64,000 bases of DNA from Pirellulales bacterium. GTDB taxonomy: Bacteria > Planctomycetota > Planctomycetia > Pirellulales > JAEUIK01. The stretch spans positions 1 to 64,000 of the forward strand of contig JAIBBY010000022.1 in NCBI GenBank assembly GCA_019694455.1, written 5' to 3'. The notes under the pieces were generated by a model. The model was given only the letters and a program-made list of their open reading frames with translations, was not told where the DNA came from and did no database searches. Position numbers and translations under genes: made by a program. Of the stretch, positions 8,622 to 18,514 are shown in pieces; the stretch's first letter is position 1, and every line of letters starts with the position of its first letter.

Positions 8622-9086
8622 ATGACGCAAGAATCTCGGCACCCGGCGCTTTTCACGCAAGTCGACATCACCGCGGCCACCAACCCGATCTCCGACGAAG
8701 ACTCGTCGGAGGTTTCGCAACTTCTGCGGCAGGTGGTGGCTGGCCAGGACCGGCACAACGAACTGCTTGAAGAGTTGGTGAACCAATTGGGGTCCGCGCA
8801 GCGACAACGCGCGTTGGAACTGCGTCAGTGGAAGCAATCCAACCCGCGTCTGGCCAAGGCATGCCGCGCTGCGGCCGAGGCGCTATCGCGCGTGCAGACC
8901 GAGTTCCTCGAACGGCTGACCGACGAGGTGAACGGCGATCCCGAAGTGCTGCTGGAAGGGGACTTCATGCTCACCGAGTTCGTCGATCGGTTTGGACCTC
9001 GGTTGGCCCATCTCAACGGCGTCTTGCAAGTGCTGTCGCAACTGAGCAGCACCCCCAACGCCGCGACGCCGCCGAACCCCGCCTAA
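8622..9086 (+). CDS. Uncharacterised helical protein
   Basis: The protein has 154 residues starting MTQESRHPALFTQVD. The start was chosen because the upstream part of the open frame is Arg-rich and lacks protein-like composition. Residues 20-150 look almost entirely alpha-helical, with heptad-like stretches (VSQLLRQVVAGQDRHNELLEEL, shown here only in part; AEALSRVQTEFLERLTDEV). A short acidic patch (GDPEVLLEGDFML) and a Pro/Asn-rich tail follow. No signal peptide or membrane segment is seen. It may form coiled coils or act as an adaptor. It converges on the MoxR-like ATPase gene, 15 bp away. Confidence 0.7.
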   Translation: MTQESRHPALFTQVDITAATNPISDEDSSEVSQLLRQVVAGQDRHNELLEELVNQLGSAQRQRALELRQWKQSNPRLAKACRAAAEALSRVQTEFLERLTDEVNGDPEVLLEGDFMLTEFVDRFGPRLAHLNGVLQVLSQLSSTPNAATPPNPA

Positions 9087-9101
9087 GCCGCGGACCGGTG
9101 G

Positions 9102-10520
<1,419 letters not shown>

Positions 10521-10601
10521 TCGATGATTCCGCGGGGCGCTAAGAAATGGGACAAGCCCAATTATAGCGCTCGTGGCCACTTGGCCAACTGCCGGCGCGC
10601 G

Positions 10602-11681
10602 TCAAGCGTTGGTCAGTTCGATCAGACGGCGCAACACATCGCGCGCGGCGCCGGAATCGATCGCTGCCGCGGCTTGCTCGGCCGCCTGTCGCGGATCGCT
10701 GACGCGCTCGACCGCGATCAGCGCCGCCGCCGCGTTGATGACCACGATGTCGCGCGCCGGACCAGCCTCACCTGCGAGCACGGTGCGGATCATCTCCGCG
10801 CTCTCGGCAGGACCCGACACAGAGAGGGGCGCCAGGCTCGATCGCTCCAGTCCGAATACCTGGGGCGTCCAATCGAATTCGCGCGTGGTCGCTTCGCTTA
10901 CTTCAGTCACGCGCGTGTTGTCGGCGAGGGTCACTTCGTCCAGACCGTCGGCGCCGCACACCACCAGCGCTCGCCGCGTGCCCAATAACGCCAGCGCCTG
11001 GGCCAGTTGCGGTCGGCGATCGTCGTGCCCCACGCCCAGCAATTGATACGGCGCGCCGGCCGGATTGGTAAGCGGGCCGAGCAGGTTGAAGATGGTCGGC
11101 ATCTCCAATTGCCGTCGCACCTCGGCCACATGCCGCATCGATTGGTGCAAGAGCGGCGCAAAGCAAAAACAGAGGCCCAACTCGTCCAGGCATTGTTCGA
11201 CTCTTGACACCTCAATCTCGACGTTCACGCCCAGCGCGATCAGCACATCGGCCGAGCCACTGCGACTGGTCGCGCGGCGATTGCCATGCTTGGCGACCGC
11301 CACCCCGGCGGCGGCCGCGACAATGGCGGTCGCGGTGCTGATGTTGAACGTGCCCGAGCCATCGCCCCCGGTGCCGCAGGTGTCGAGCAGATTGGCGCGT
11401 TGGCTGCGAATGGGAGTCATGTGGCGGCGCATGGCCGTGGCGGCGCCGGCAATCTCTTCGACCGTCTCCCCCTTCATGGCGAGGCCAGTGAGCAACAAGG
11501 CGATTTCCTGCGGGCGGCACTGGCCGCGCATCACCTCGTCGATGGCGGTGGCCATTTCTTCTTGCGTCAGGTCTTGGCCATTGGCGATGCGGCCAATCGT
11601 TTCGTGAATCACGCGCGCGGCTTCCTGAACTGCGAATGGATGGCCCCTGTAGCGTGTCGGCGCGGCCTGCACGCTGCCCAA
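10602..11681 (-). CDS. trpD: Anthranilate phosphoribosyltransferase
   Basis: The protein has about 356-359 residues; the usual length is 330-350. It transfers phosphoribose from PRPP to anthranilate, the second step of tryptophan synthesis. Diagnostic motifs are DTCGTGGDGSGTFNIST (PRPP loop), KHGNRRATSRSGSADVL, FAPLLHQSMRHV and FNLLGPLTNPA. No ATG fits the family start: the candidates are TTG at 11681 and GTG at 11672. It is separate from trpBA (27.8-29.9 kb); trpE, trpC and trpF are not in the window. It is followed closely on the same strand by the MoxR-like gene. Confidence 0.96.
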   Translation of the reverse strand: MGSVQAAPTRYRGHPFAVQEAARVIHETIGRIANGQDLTQEEMATAIDEVMRGQCRPQEIALLLTGLAMKGETVEEIAGAATAMRRHMTPIRSQRANLLDTCGTGGDGSGTFNISTATAIVAAAAGVAVAKHGNRRATSRSGSADVLIALGVNVEIEVSRVEQCLDELGLCFCFAPLLHQSMRHVAEVRRQLEMPTIFNLLGPLTNPAGAPYQLLGVGHDDRRPQLAQALALLGTRRALVVCGADGLDEVTLADNTRVTEVSEATTREFDWTPQVFGLERSSLAPLSVSGPAESAEMIRTVLAGEAGPARDIVVINAAAALIAVERVSDPRQAAEQAAAAIDSGAARDVLRRLIELTNA

Positions 11682-11708
11682 CGATTCTACTCCGTCTGGC
11701 AGGCGGGG

Positions 11709-13223
11709 CTATTGCACGGCTGGCGGCCGAATCTCCAGCACCGTCCCTTGCCGGTCCTCATACACGACGCGCGAGCGCGGGTGGGCGACGGCGGCGCGAT
11801 GCAAGAATGACTGACGGGCGCGGTCGATCACCAGATACCGCAATTGGCGGTGGTCGACCACATCGAGCCATGCCGCCGCGCCGCTGGCCAGCGCCTGGTA
11901 GTCTTGCCTCGCCGCCAGCGGCGCTGTGGCTTCGTTTAACAACAGCGGCCGTAACTTGCCGCCAGACTGCCAAGCCAAGTAGCCCGACCAGTCTCGCGGG
12001 GCAAAGCAGTTGCCGGCGAGATCTTCGCGGCGGACTGCCTGCCCAACAAAGTAAGGCGTGTCGGCAGACACGATTGTCGCCAGCGGTCGCGGGTTCCCGC
12101 TGATCAGGGCCGCCAGTGGCGGCGACCAGACCATTGCGGCGAACAGGGCGCCGGTGGCGACGCCGGTATTGAGCATGGTGCGCGGCGCGGTGTCGGCTAG
12201 CGCAAGCCGTTCATCGCCATGAAACTCGTGAATGATACGCAGCGCATGCGGAGCAAGCGCCCAGGCGAGCGTAAGCGACCAAATTGGCAACCACTCCGTA
12301 TGAGTGGCGGTGGCGGCGCCGACGAGCAACAGAGGCAACGCCTCCGCCAGACGAAACGGCGCCGGACTACAACGCAACACAATCGCCAACAGCGCGAGTG
12401 ATATGGCGAATCCCCAGCTACCGGGGGACGCCATGGAGAGTGGCGAGCCGGCGCCCGAACCCAGCAGGCCGCGAAGTCCCAGCGGCGCGCAGCCGGCGCA
12501 CGCTACGGCCGCCAAGGTTAAACAAAGATCGCGTCTGGTCAGCGCATTGCCGATGCGACGCCAGCGATGGTCTACTCGTCGCCCGAGCAGCCAGCATGCC
12601 AACACCGCCAAGCCGAGCGCCGCCGAGCGATCGCAGTTGGCCCAGAGCAAGAACAAAAGTGGCAACCAATAGGGTAGCGCATGCCGCGATTGCGGCGGCG
12701 AGATGGCGACCAAGAGCGCCGCAAACGCCGCCATGCCCAATATCTGTGGGCCAGGTCCGCCGAGCGCGGGCCAGATTAGCAGCATGGCCGCCAGCGCGAC
12801 CGGAGTGGCCAGATGCGTCGAACCGGCGCGGCGCCGCGCCGCCACCATCGCCAGCGCCACCGTGGCCGCAATGGCCAGCGCGCGCAGCGCCAAGAGGCCA
12901 TCGCCGCCGAACCTCGCCGCGACCGCATACAACGCGCACTGCGCCAGCCACTGGTGCTGATTCGTCGCGGCCCGCACGGTGGAGGCGACCAGCGGGTCGC
13001 TGGCAGGCAGCGCGCGGTGTTCGACAAGCCAGCGCCCCTGGGCGACAGCGTTCCAAGTTTCGGTTGGCAGCGGGGCCAAGCTGGCCACTAGCGCCACCAC
13101 TGCAATCCCTAGCGCCGCGACCATGGGGCCGCGCCCGATGCGCGGCAGCACGCTCCAACCCTGAATCACTCCGCTGCGGGGTGGGAAATCTAATGCGGGC
13201 GAATTGTCTGTGAATACTTGCAT
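11709..13223 (-). CDS. Multipass integral membrane protein of unknown function
   Basis: The protein has 504 residues with about 9-11 predicted transmembrane helices between residues 35 and 375 (for example GPMVAALGIAVVALVASLA and WGFAISLALLAIVLRC). A periplasmic C-terminal domain of about 130 residues contains GNCFAPRDWSGYLAWQ and DVVDHRQLRYLVIDR. The layout, and the motif ATNQHQWLAQ early in the protein, recall GT-C-type or lipid-linked glycosyltransferase-like proteins with a soluble tail, but no catalytic motif can be assigned. It is 6 bp downstream of the 13230-14429 gene, so the two form an operon. Confidence 0.7.
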   Translation of the reverse strand: MQVFTDNSPALDFPPRSGVIQGWSVLPRIGRGPMVAALGIAVVALVASLAPLPTETWNAVAQGRWLVEHRALPASDPLVASTVRAATNQHQWLAQCALYAVAARFGGDGLLALRALAIAATVALAMVAARRRAGSTHLATPVALAAMLLIWPALGGPGPQILGMAAFAALLVAISPPQSRHALPYWLPLLFLLWANCDRSAALGLAVLACWLLGRRVDHRWRRIGNALTRRDLCLTLAAVACAGCAPLGLRGLLGSGAGSPLSMASPGSWGFAISLALLAIVLRCSPAPFRLAEALPLLLVGAATATHTEWLPIWSLTLAWALAPHALRIIHEFHGDERLALADTAPRTMLNTGVATGALFAAMVWSPPLAALISGNPRPLATIVSADTPYFVGQAVRREDLAGNCFAPRDWSGYLAWQSGGKLRPLLLNEATAPLAARQDYQALASGAAAWLDVVDHRQLRYLVIDRARQSFLHRAAVAHPRSRVVYEDRQGTVLEIRPPAVQ

Positions 13224-13229
13224 GGCGCT

Positions 13230-14429
13230 TTATTCGTCGGCGTGTTGCGGCGGAGTTTGTCGGCGCGCCAACTGAGATTGCGCCGCGCGCCAGGCTTGAA
13301 ACGGCTCTTGCGATCTCCACAGACAGAGTGCCCTCGCCGCATGCGAAAAGGGTCCGTATTCGGCTGATAGCGTGGCCTGGTCCACCTCGATCATCGACCG
13401 CGCCAGCCACTGGGCGGCGCGGACAATACACTCGCGCGAGGGTTGCGCGGCCTCGGGCGCCAGCGCCAGCCACTCCAAATGATGCCCCGTGGCCAAGATG
13501 CGATCGGCAAGCGGCGTGGTCGCGTTGGTTGTGGCCGGCCGCTGCCACTCGCGCCGCCAGTAGCCTTCTGGCGACTGCGTGCTCATCAACAGCCCGCTGA
13601 CCTCCGAAAGATGCGCCACAATGCGCCGCCGTTGCCGGTCGCTGAGCGCACGGGCGCGCTCATCGGCGGCCAACAGCACGACCAGCGCTTCCAACCGGTG
13701 CGTCCCGGCGCAGACACCGTCGCGCAGCGGCAGATCGATCAGCAAGCGCAGCAGATCATCGATGTTGATCCGCTGCCCGTAATCGTTGATCCACCAGCGC
13801 GCGGGACAGGCATAGCGGGCAAAGCTGATGGTCGTCCACTCAAATTCCAGTTGATTGAGGTGATAGCGCCCCAGCGAGCCGAGGAGCAAATCGCGCACCG
13901 TGCCGGCGCCTGTGCGGGTGACGATTGGCGCAGCGAGCGGTAGACCACATTCGCCAAGGGTCGCCAAGAGATCGTCGACATGCACCGACGCGGTGGCGGC
14001 GGCAGGGTGATCGGCGGTCCAGGGTCGTACTATGATGCGTCCTGATTTTTCCATGACGAGTAGCGGCGCGGCGGCTTCTCCCGCCATCTGCTGAAAGGCG
14101 CGATCGTCGGTCAGATAGGCCAGCATCGCCGGGCCGCTTAAGAATCGCGCGTCGCCGAAATCGGCGTTCGGCCCCCAGAGGCGCAGCGCGTGGATGATGT
14201 GGTTGGTGTTTGGCGCGCCAGCCGGCGGCTTGAGCCGATCGAGCGCCCGCGCCAATTGCTCATTGGTCGCCACGCGCGGATCGTTGTAGCGCGGCGCGAT
14301 GACCGCCGGGGTATCGCGCGTCAGCAACACCGAGGGCGCGGCGGGGGGGGGCAGCGCCGTGGCGCGATACAGGAGGCAGAGCGCGAACAGGATCGCCGGG
14401 GGAACGGCCCAGGTGAATCGCGCGCTCAT
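13230..14429 (-). CDS. Exported protein of unknown function, possibly alpha/alpha-barrel-like
   Basis: The protein has 399 residues from MSARFTWAVPP. Residues 5-25 form an uncleaved or cleaved N-terminal hydrophobic segment (AVPPAILFALCLLYRATA). The rest is soluble, with several short helical repeats and a SGLLMSTQSPEGYWRREW stretch typical of alpha/alpha-toroid or terpene-cyclase-like repeat proteins (QSPEGYW resembles a QW-type repeat). Other landmarks are HIIHALRLWG and RILATGHHLEWLALAP. No catalytic residues can be assigned. Together with the membrane protein downstream it may act in envelope metabolism; this is inference from the operon only. Confidence 0.7.
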   Translation of the reverse strand: MSARFTWAVPPAILFALCLLYRATALPPPAAPSVLLTRDTPAVIAPRYNDPRVATNEQLARALDRLKPPAGAPNTNHIIHALRLWGPNADFGDARFLSGPAMLAYLTDDRAFQQMAGEAAAPLLVMEKSGRIIVRPWTADHPAAATASVHVDDLLATLGECGLPLAAPIVTRTGAGTVRDLLLGSLGRYHLNQLEFEWTTISFARYACPARWWINDYGQRINIDDLLRLLIDLPLRDGVCAGTHRLEALVVLLAADERARALSDRQRRRIVAHLSEVSGLLMSTQSPEGYWRREWQRPATTNATTPLADRILATGHHLEWLALAPEAAQPSRECIVRAAQWLARSMIEVDQATLSAEYGPFSHAARALCLWRSQEPFQAWRAAQSQLARRQTPPQHADE

Positions 14430-14554
14430 GGTAGTAACTCTCCAGAATTTGCACGGCCGCAAGTCCGACGCGCGGCCGCACAAGTATTGCTTTTGCTGGC
14501 CGTGCCCGGCGCCTTGGCGGGCGTCTCTTTTGATCGTGCCGCTGGTGGGCTAGC

Positions 14555-16552
14555 ATGAGTGCTTTGCCCCCCGTGCGCAGCGACGGCAGGGGCCTCTCAA
14601 TCGGCGCACTGAGGCCATTTGTGACGGAAACTCCGAATTTTCAAGGTTTGCGCGTGGCGGCTTTCGAGAGCCGCCGCGCGGAGGACATGGCTCGCCTGGT
14701 TGAACGCTTTGGCGGCGTGCCAAGCATCAGTCCCTCGATGCGCGAGTCGCCGCTGGCCGATGCGCGGGGCGCGGTCGACTTTGCCAATCGGTTGTTCACG
14801 GGACAGGTTGATCTGGTGATCCTGCTGACCGGCGTGGGGACGCGGGCGCTGGTGACCGCCGTGGAACGCCATGTCGATCGGCAGCGGTTTCTCGACGCGC
14901 TCAGCGACGTGACGACGATTGTGCGCGGTCCCAAACCGTTGGTCGTGTTGCGCGAGCTAGGCATACAGCCCACGCTGCAAGCGCCCGAGCCCAACACCTG
15001 GCGCGAGGTGCTCAAGATCATCGACGAGCGCGCCTCGATCGCCAACCATACCGTGGCCGTGCAGGAGTATGGTCAGCCCAATCCCAGTCTGATCGCCGGA
15101 CTCGAAGCGCGCGGCGCCACGGTGCTGCGCGTCAAGGTGTATGACTACGACCTGCCCGAAGACACCGCGCCGCTGGTGGAAAACATTCGCGCCATCATTG
15201 CGCGGCGAATTGACGTGGCCCTGTTCACCAGCGGTCAGCAAGTGGTCAATCTGTTGCACATGGCGGCCGAACAGGGAATAACGCGCGAATTGCGCGAAGC
15301 GCTGGAGCACGTTGTCATCGCCTCAATCGGGCCGACTACCAGCGAGACGCTGCGCGAGAACGGTCTGGTGGTCGACCTGGAACCAAGTCATCCCAAGATG
15401 GGGCATTTGGTGATGGAGTCGGCGGAACGCGCTGCGCAACTGTTGAGCTGGAAGCGCGAAATCGCAGCGATCTTTGCCGCCGAACCGGCCGCGGCGCCGG
15501 CCGGGGACCAGCCTTGGTACAACAGCCCCTTTATGAAGGCGTGCCGCCGCGAGCCAACCGAGCACACGCCAATCTGGCTCATGCGCCAAGCGGGGCGCTA
15601 CCTGCCCGAGTATCGCGAGATTCGCGCGAAGACCACCTTTTTGGAGTTGTGCAAGAATCCGGCGTTGTCGGCCGAGGTGATGATTCGCACCGTCGAGCGG
15701 CTGGGGGTCGACGCGGCGATCATCTTCTCCGATCTGCTGCCGATTCTGGAGCCGATGGGATTTGACCTGGAGTTCGCGCAGGGCGAAGGGCCGCAGATTC
15801 ACAACCCGGTCCGCGAACCGCAAGATGTCGAACGCGTGGTGGAATTGGAGAGCGTCGAGCGGCTGGGCTTTGTGATGGAGACGGTGCGACAAACCCGCGC
15901 CGGCCTGCGCACTGAGATTCCGGTGATCGGTTTTGCCGGCGCGCCGTTCACTCTGGCCAGCTATGCGGTGGAAGGAGGGGGCAGCCGCAACTACCTGCAT
16001 ACCAAGACGCTGATGTATCGCGACGAGGGCGCCTGGCGCGAGCTAATGCAGCGCCTCGCGCGCAGCGTGGCGCGTTATCTCAACGCGCAGATCGCCGCTG
16101 GCGCGCAGGCAGTGCAAATCTTCGATAGCTGGGTCGGCTGCCTCAGCGTCGACGATTACCGCCGCTACGTGCTTCCGTACACCCGGCAACTCATTGGGCA
16201 TCTCAAGCGCGGCGTGCCGGTCATCAACTTCGCCACCGGCAATCCGGCGCTATTGCCGCTGTTGTCGGAGGCGGGGGGGGACGTGATCGGCATCGACTGG
16301 CGCGTGCGACTGGACGACGCCTGGCAGGCCGTGGGGTACGACCGCGCGGTGCAGGGCAATCTTGACCCGACCGTATTATTTGCCGAACCCGCCGAAATCG
16401 AGCGCCGCGCTCAGGAGATTATCGATCAGGCGGCTGGCCGACCGGGTCATATCTTCAACCTGGGGCATGGCGTGCTGCCGCAAACCGCGCCCGACAATGT
16501 GCGACGGCTCATCGATTACGTGCGCTCGGCCCGGCCGCGCGCGGGTCAATGA
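14555..16552 (+). CDS. Bifunctional uroporphyrinogen-III synthase / uroporphyrinogen decarboxylase (HemD-HemE fusion)
   Basis: The protein has 665 residues. Residues 28-305 are HemD-like: FQGLRVAAFESRRAEDM, the two-lobed pattern, VALFTSGQQVVNLL and IASIGPTTSETLRENG. A short Ala/Pro-rich linker (306-320) leads to a complete HemE at 321-660: WYNSPFMKAC, IWLMRQAGRYLPEYR, IIFSDLLPILEPMG (catalytic Asp 393), GFAGAPFTLASY, IFDSWVGCLS, GNLDPTVLF and FNLGHGVLPQT. One chain would thus close hydroxymethylbilane to uroporphyrinogen III and decarboxylate it to coproporphyrinogen III. The start has GGTGGG 6 bp upstream. It is coupled by ATGA to the following transporter gene. Confidence 0.93.
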   Translation: MSALPPVRSDGRGLSIGALRPFVTETPNFQGLRVAAFESRRAEDMARLVERFGGVPSISPSMRESPLADARGAVDFANRLFTGQVDLVILLTGVGTRALVTAVERHVDRQRFLDALSDVTTIVRGPKPLVVLRELGIQPTLQAPEPNTWREVLKIIDERASIANHTVAVQEYGQPNPSLIAGLEARGATVLRVKVYDYDLPEDTAPLVENIRAIIARRIDVALFTSGQQVVNLLHMAAEQGITRELREALEHVVIASIGPTTSETLRENGLVVDLEPSHPKMGHLVMESAERAAQLLSWKREIAAIFAAEPAAAPAGDQPWYNSPFMKACRREPTEHTPIWLMRQAGRYLPEYREIRAKTTFLELCKNPALSAEVMIRTVERLGVDAAIIFSDLLPILEPMGFDLEFAQGEGPQIHNPVREPQDVERVVELESVERLGFVMETVRQTRAGLRTEIPVIGFAGAPFTLASYAVEGGGSRNYLHTKTLMYRDEGAWRELMQRLARSVARYLNAQIAAGAQAVQIFDSWVGCLSVDDYRRYVLPYTRQLIGHLKRGVPVINFATGNPALLPLLSEAGGDVIGIDWRVRLDDAWQAVGYDRAVQGNLDPTVLFAEPAEIERRAQEIIDQAAGRPGHIFNLGHGVLPQTAPDNVRRLIDYVRSARPRAGQ

Positions 16553-17775
16553 ACGCGGGCCGCTCGGCGACCAGCGAGCAGGCCGCGCCGCTAGCGCGCA
16601 ATGTGCGGGTGCTGGGCTGCACCAGCCTGTTAAACGACATCGCCAGCGAGATGGTTTATCCGCTGTTGCCAGCCTTCGTGAAGGGAGTGCTTGGCGGCAG
16701 CGAAGTGACGCTGGGGCTAATGGAAGGCGCGGCGGAAACGGCCGCCAGCCTCCTGAAGCTGGCAAGCGGCAACTGGTCTGATCGCCTCGGCATGCGCAAA
16801 CCGCTGGTGGTGAGCGGTTACGTCATTGCGGCTTTGGCGCGACCGTTGGGGGCGCTGGTCACCGCGCCGGCGCAACTCGTCGGACTGCGATTGGCCGATC
16901 GCGCGGGCAAGGGGATTCGCGGCGCCCCGCGCGACGCTCTGATCGTCGACTCGACGCCCACGGGCGAGCGCGGCCGCGCGTTCGGTTTTCAAAAGGCGAT
17001 GGATCATCTCGGCGCGGCTATTGGCCCACTGTTGGCTGCGGCGTTCCTGTGGCTGTGGCCGGGCGCCTTGCGCGGGCTGTTTTTGTGGACGATTGTGCCC
17101 GGCCTGGCGGTGGTGCTGCTTGTGGTCTTTGGCCTGCGCGAACCGCGGCGCAAACAAGCGGCGCAGGGGTCGATGGAGACACCGCAACCGGGCGTGCCCG
17201 CAAGCGCGCCGTTGGGCCGTAACTACGCGCTGTATTTGATCGCCGTGGTGCTGTTCACGCTGGGCAACTCCAGCGATGTGTTCTTGATTGTCCGGGCGCA
17301 GGACCTGGGGATTAGCCTGACGGCCATTCCCCTTTTGTGGTCGTTGTTCAGCATCGTCAAGAGCTACGGCAGCCTGGTGGCCGGCAAATGGATTGACCAG
17401 TTCGGCGCGCGGCCGCTGCTGGTCATTGCCTGGATCGTGTACGCGGCGGTTTATCTGGCGTTCGCCTTTGCCAGTCAGAAATGGCAAATCTGGGGACTGT
17501 TCATCGCCTACGCGCTCTTTTTCGCATTGGCCGAACCGGCGGAGCGGGCGCTGGTGGGCAACCTTGCGCCCGCCCATCGGCGGGGCGCCGCGTTTGGATG
17601 GTTTCATTTTGCCACCGGCGTGGCGGCGTTTCCGGCCAGCGTGGTGTTTGGTTGGCTCTACAAACAATATGGCGCCGGCGTGCCGTTCTCACTCGGCGCT
17701 TGCCTGGCGGGGGTGGCGGCGATCTTGTTATTCTTTGTTCGACTGCCCGACCCCGCCCTGGGAGCGACCTCATGA
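16549..17775 (+). CDS. MFS transporter
   Basis: The protein has 408 residues with about 12 transmembrane helices. It opens with NDIASEMVYPLLPAF and has the family A-loop motif LADRAGKGIRGAPRDALI, then FGFQKAMDHLGAAIGPLL and, in the second half, EPAERALVGNLAPAHRRGAAFGWFH. These features define a bacterial MFS subfamily of uncertain substrate. The start codon overlaps the hemDE stop (ATGA), and its own stop overlaps the SGNH hydrolase start, so all three are one operon. Export of a porphyrin intermediate or another small molecule is conceivable but rests on context only. Confidence 0.9.
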   Translation: MNAGRSATSEQAAPLARNVRVLGCTSLLNDIASEMVYPLLPAFVKGVLGGSEVTLGLMEGAAETAASLLKLASGNWSDRLGMRKPLVVSGYVIAALARPLGALVTAPAQLVGLRLADRAGKGIRGAPRDALIVDSTPTGERGRAFGFQKAMDHLGAAIGPLLAAAFLWLWPGALRGLFLWTIVPGLAVVLLVVFGLREPRRKQAAQGSMETPQPGVPASAPLGRNYALYLIAVVLFTLGNSSDVFLIVRAQDLGISLTAIPLLWSLFSIVKSYGSLVAGKWIDQFGARPLLVIAWIVYAAVYLAFAFASQKWQIWGLFIAYALFFALAEPAERALVGNLAPAHRRGAAFGWFHFATGVAAFPASVVFGWLYKQYGAGVPFSLGACLAGVAAILLFFVRLPDPALGATS

Positions 17776-18434
17776 AAGCTGCTTGCGTTGTTGTTTGGAC
17801 CATGCTGCTGGCGACTCTCGCCGCAATCACCGCGGCCAAGGAGCCAGACGGAAACGCTTGGGAAGGCGCCATCGCGCGCTTCGAGTCGATCGACCGAGAG
17901 AACATGCCGGCGCCGGGGGGCATCGTCTTCGTCGGTAGCTCAAGCATTCGCCTATGGGACACCAAGGAGTCGTTTCCCGACTTGGCCATCACCAATCGGG
18001 GCTTCGGTGGTTCGCAGGCGAGCGACGTGCTCGAGTTCGCCGACCGCATCGTCATCCAGTATCGACCGCGGTTGATCGCGTTCTACGCGGGCGACAACGA
18101 TCTGGCCGCCGGCGAGACGCCGCAGCAAGTGCTGGCTGACTTCCGGGCGTTCGCCGATCAGGTGTTTGCCGCCTTGCCCGAGACGAAGATCTTGTTTCTG
18201 GCGATCAAGCCGAGTCCCGCGCGCATCAAGTTGCTGGACACCCAAGAGCGCGCGAACCGGTTGATCGAGGAGTATTGCCAGCAAGCGCCACGATTAACAT
18301 TCGTCGATCTGGCCGCGGTGCTGCTCGACGACCAGGGCCAGCCCATCGACAAATACTATGCGCCCGATCGACTGCACCTGAGCGCCGCCGGCTACGAGGC
18401 GTGGACCAAGGCGCTGCGACCGCTGCTTAAATAG
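17772..18434 (+). CDS. Secreted SGNH/GDSL-type hydrolase
   Basis: The protein has 220 residues with a signal peptide (MKAACVVVWTMLLATLAAITAA). The SGNH blocks are visible: block I FVGSSSIRLW (a GSS variant of GDS with the nucleophile Ser), block II Gly in GFGGSQASD, block III YAGDNDLAAG with the Asn, and block V DRLHLSAAGY with Asp and His. Such enzymes are esterases or acyl-hydrolases, often acting on platelet-activating-factor-like or carbohydrate esters. It would act outside the cytoplasm. Its start overlaps the MFS stop by 4 bp. Confidence 0.9.
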   Translation: MKAACVVVWTMLLATLAAITAAKEPDGNAWEGAIARFESIDRENMPAPGGIVFVGSSSIRLWDTKESFPDLAITNRGFGGSQASDVLEFADRIVIQYRPRLIAFYAGDNDLAAGETPQQVLADFRAFADQVFAALPETKILFLAIKPSPARIKLLDTQERANRLIEEYCQQAPRLTFVDLAAVLLDDQGQPIDKYYAPDRLHLSAAGYEAWTKALRPLLK

Positions 18435-18514
18435 GCGCCGCTGGTCGCTCGCGGGCGCGGCAATTATCGTGGTGGCTTGGATTTCAAGTTAGGGCCCCAG
18501 AAACGCGCTGACCT

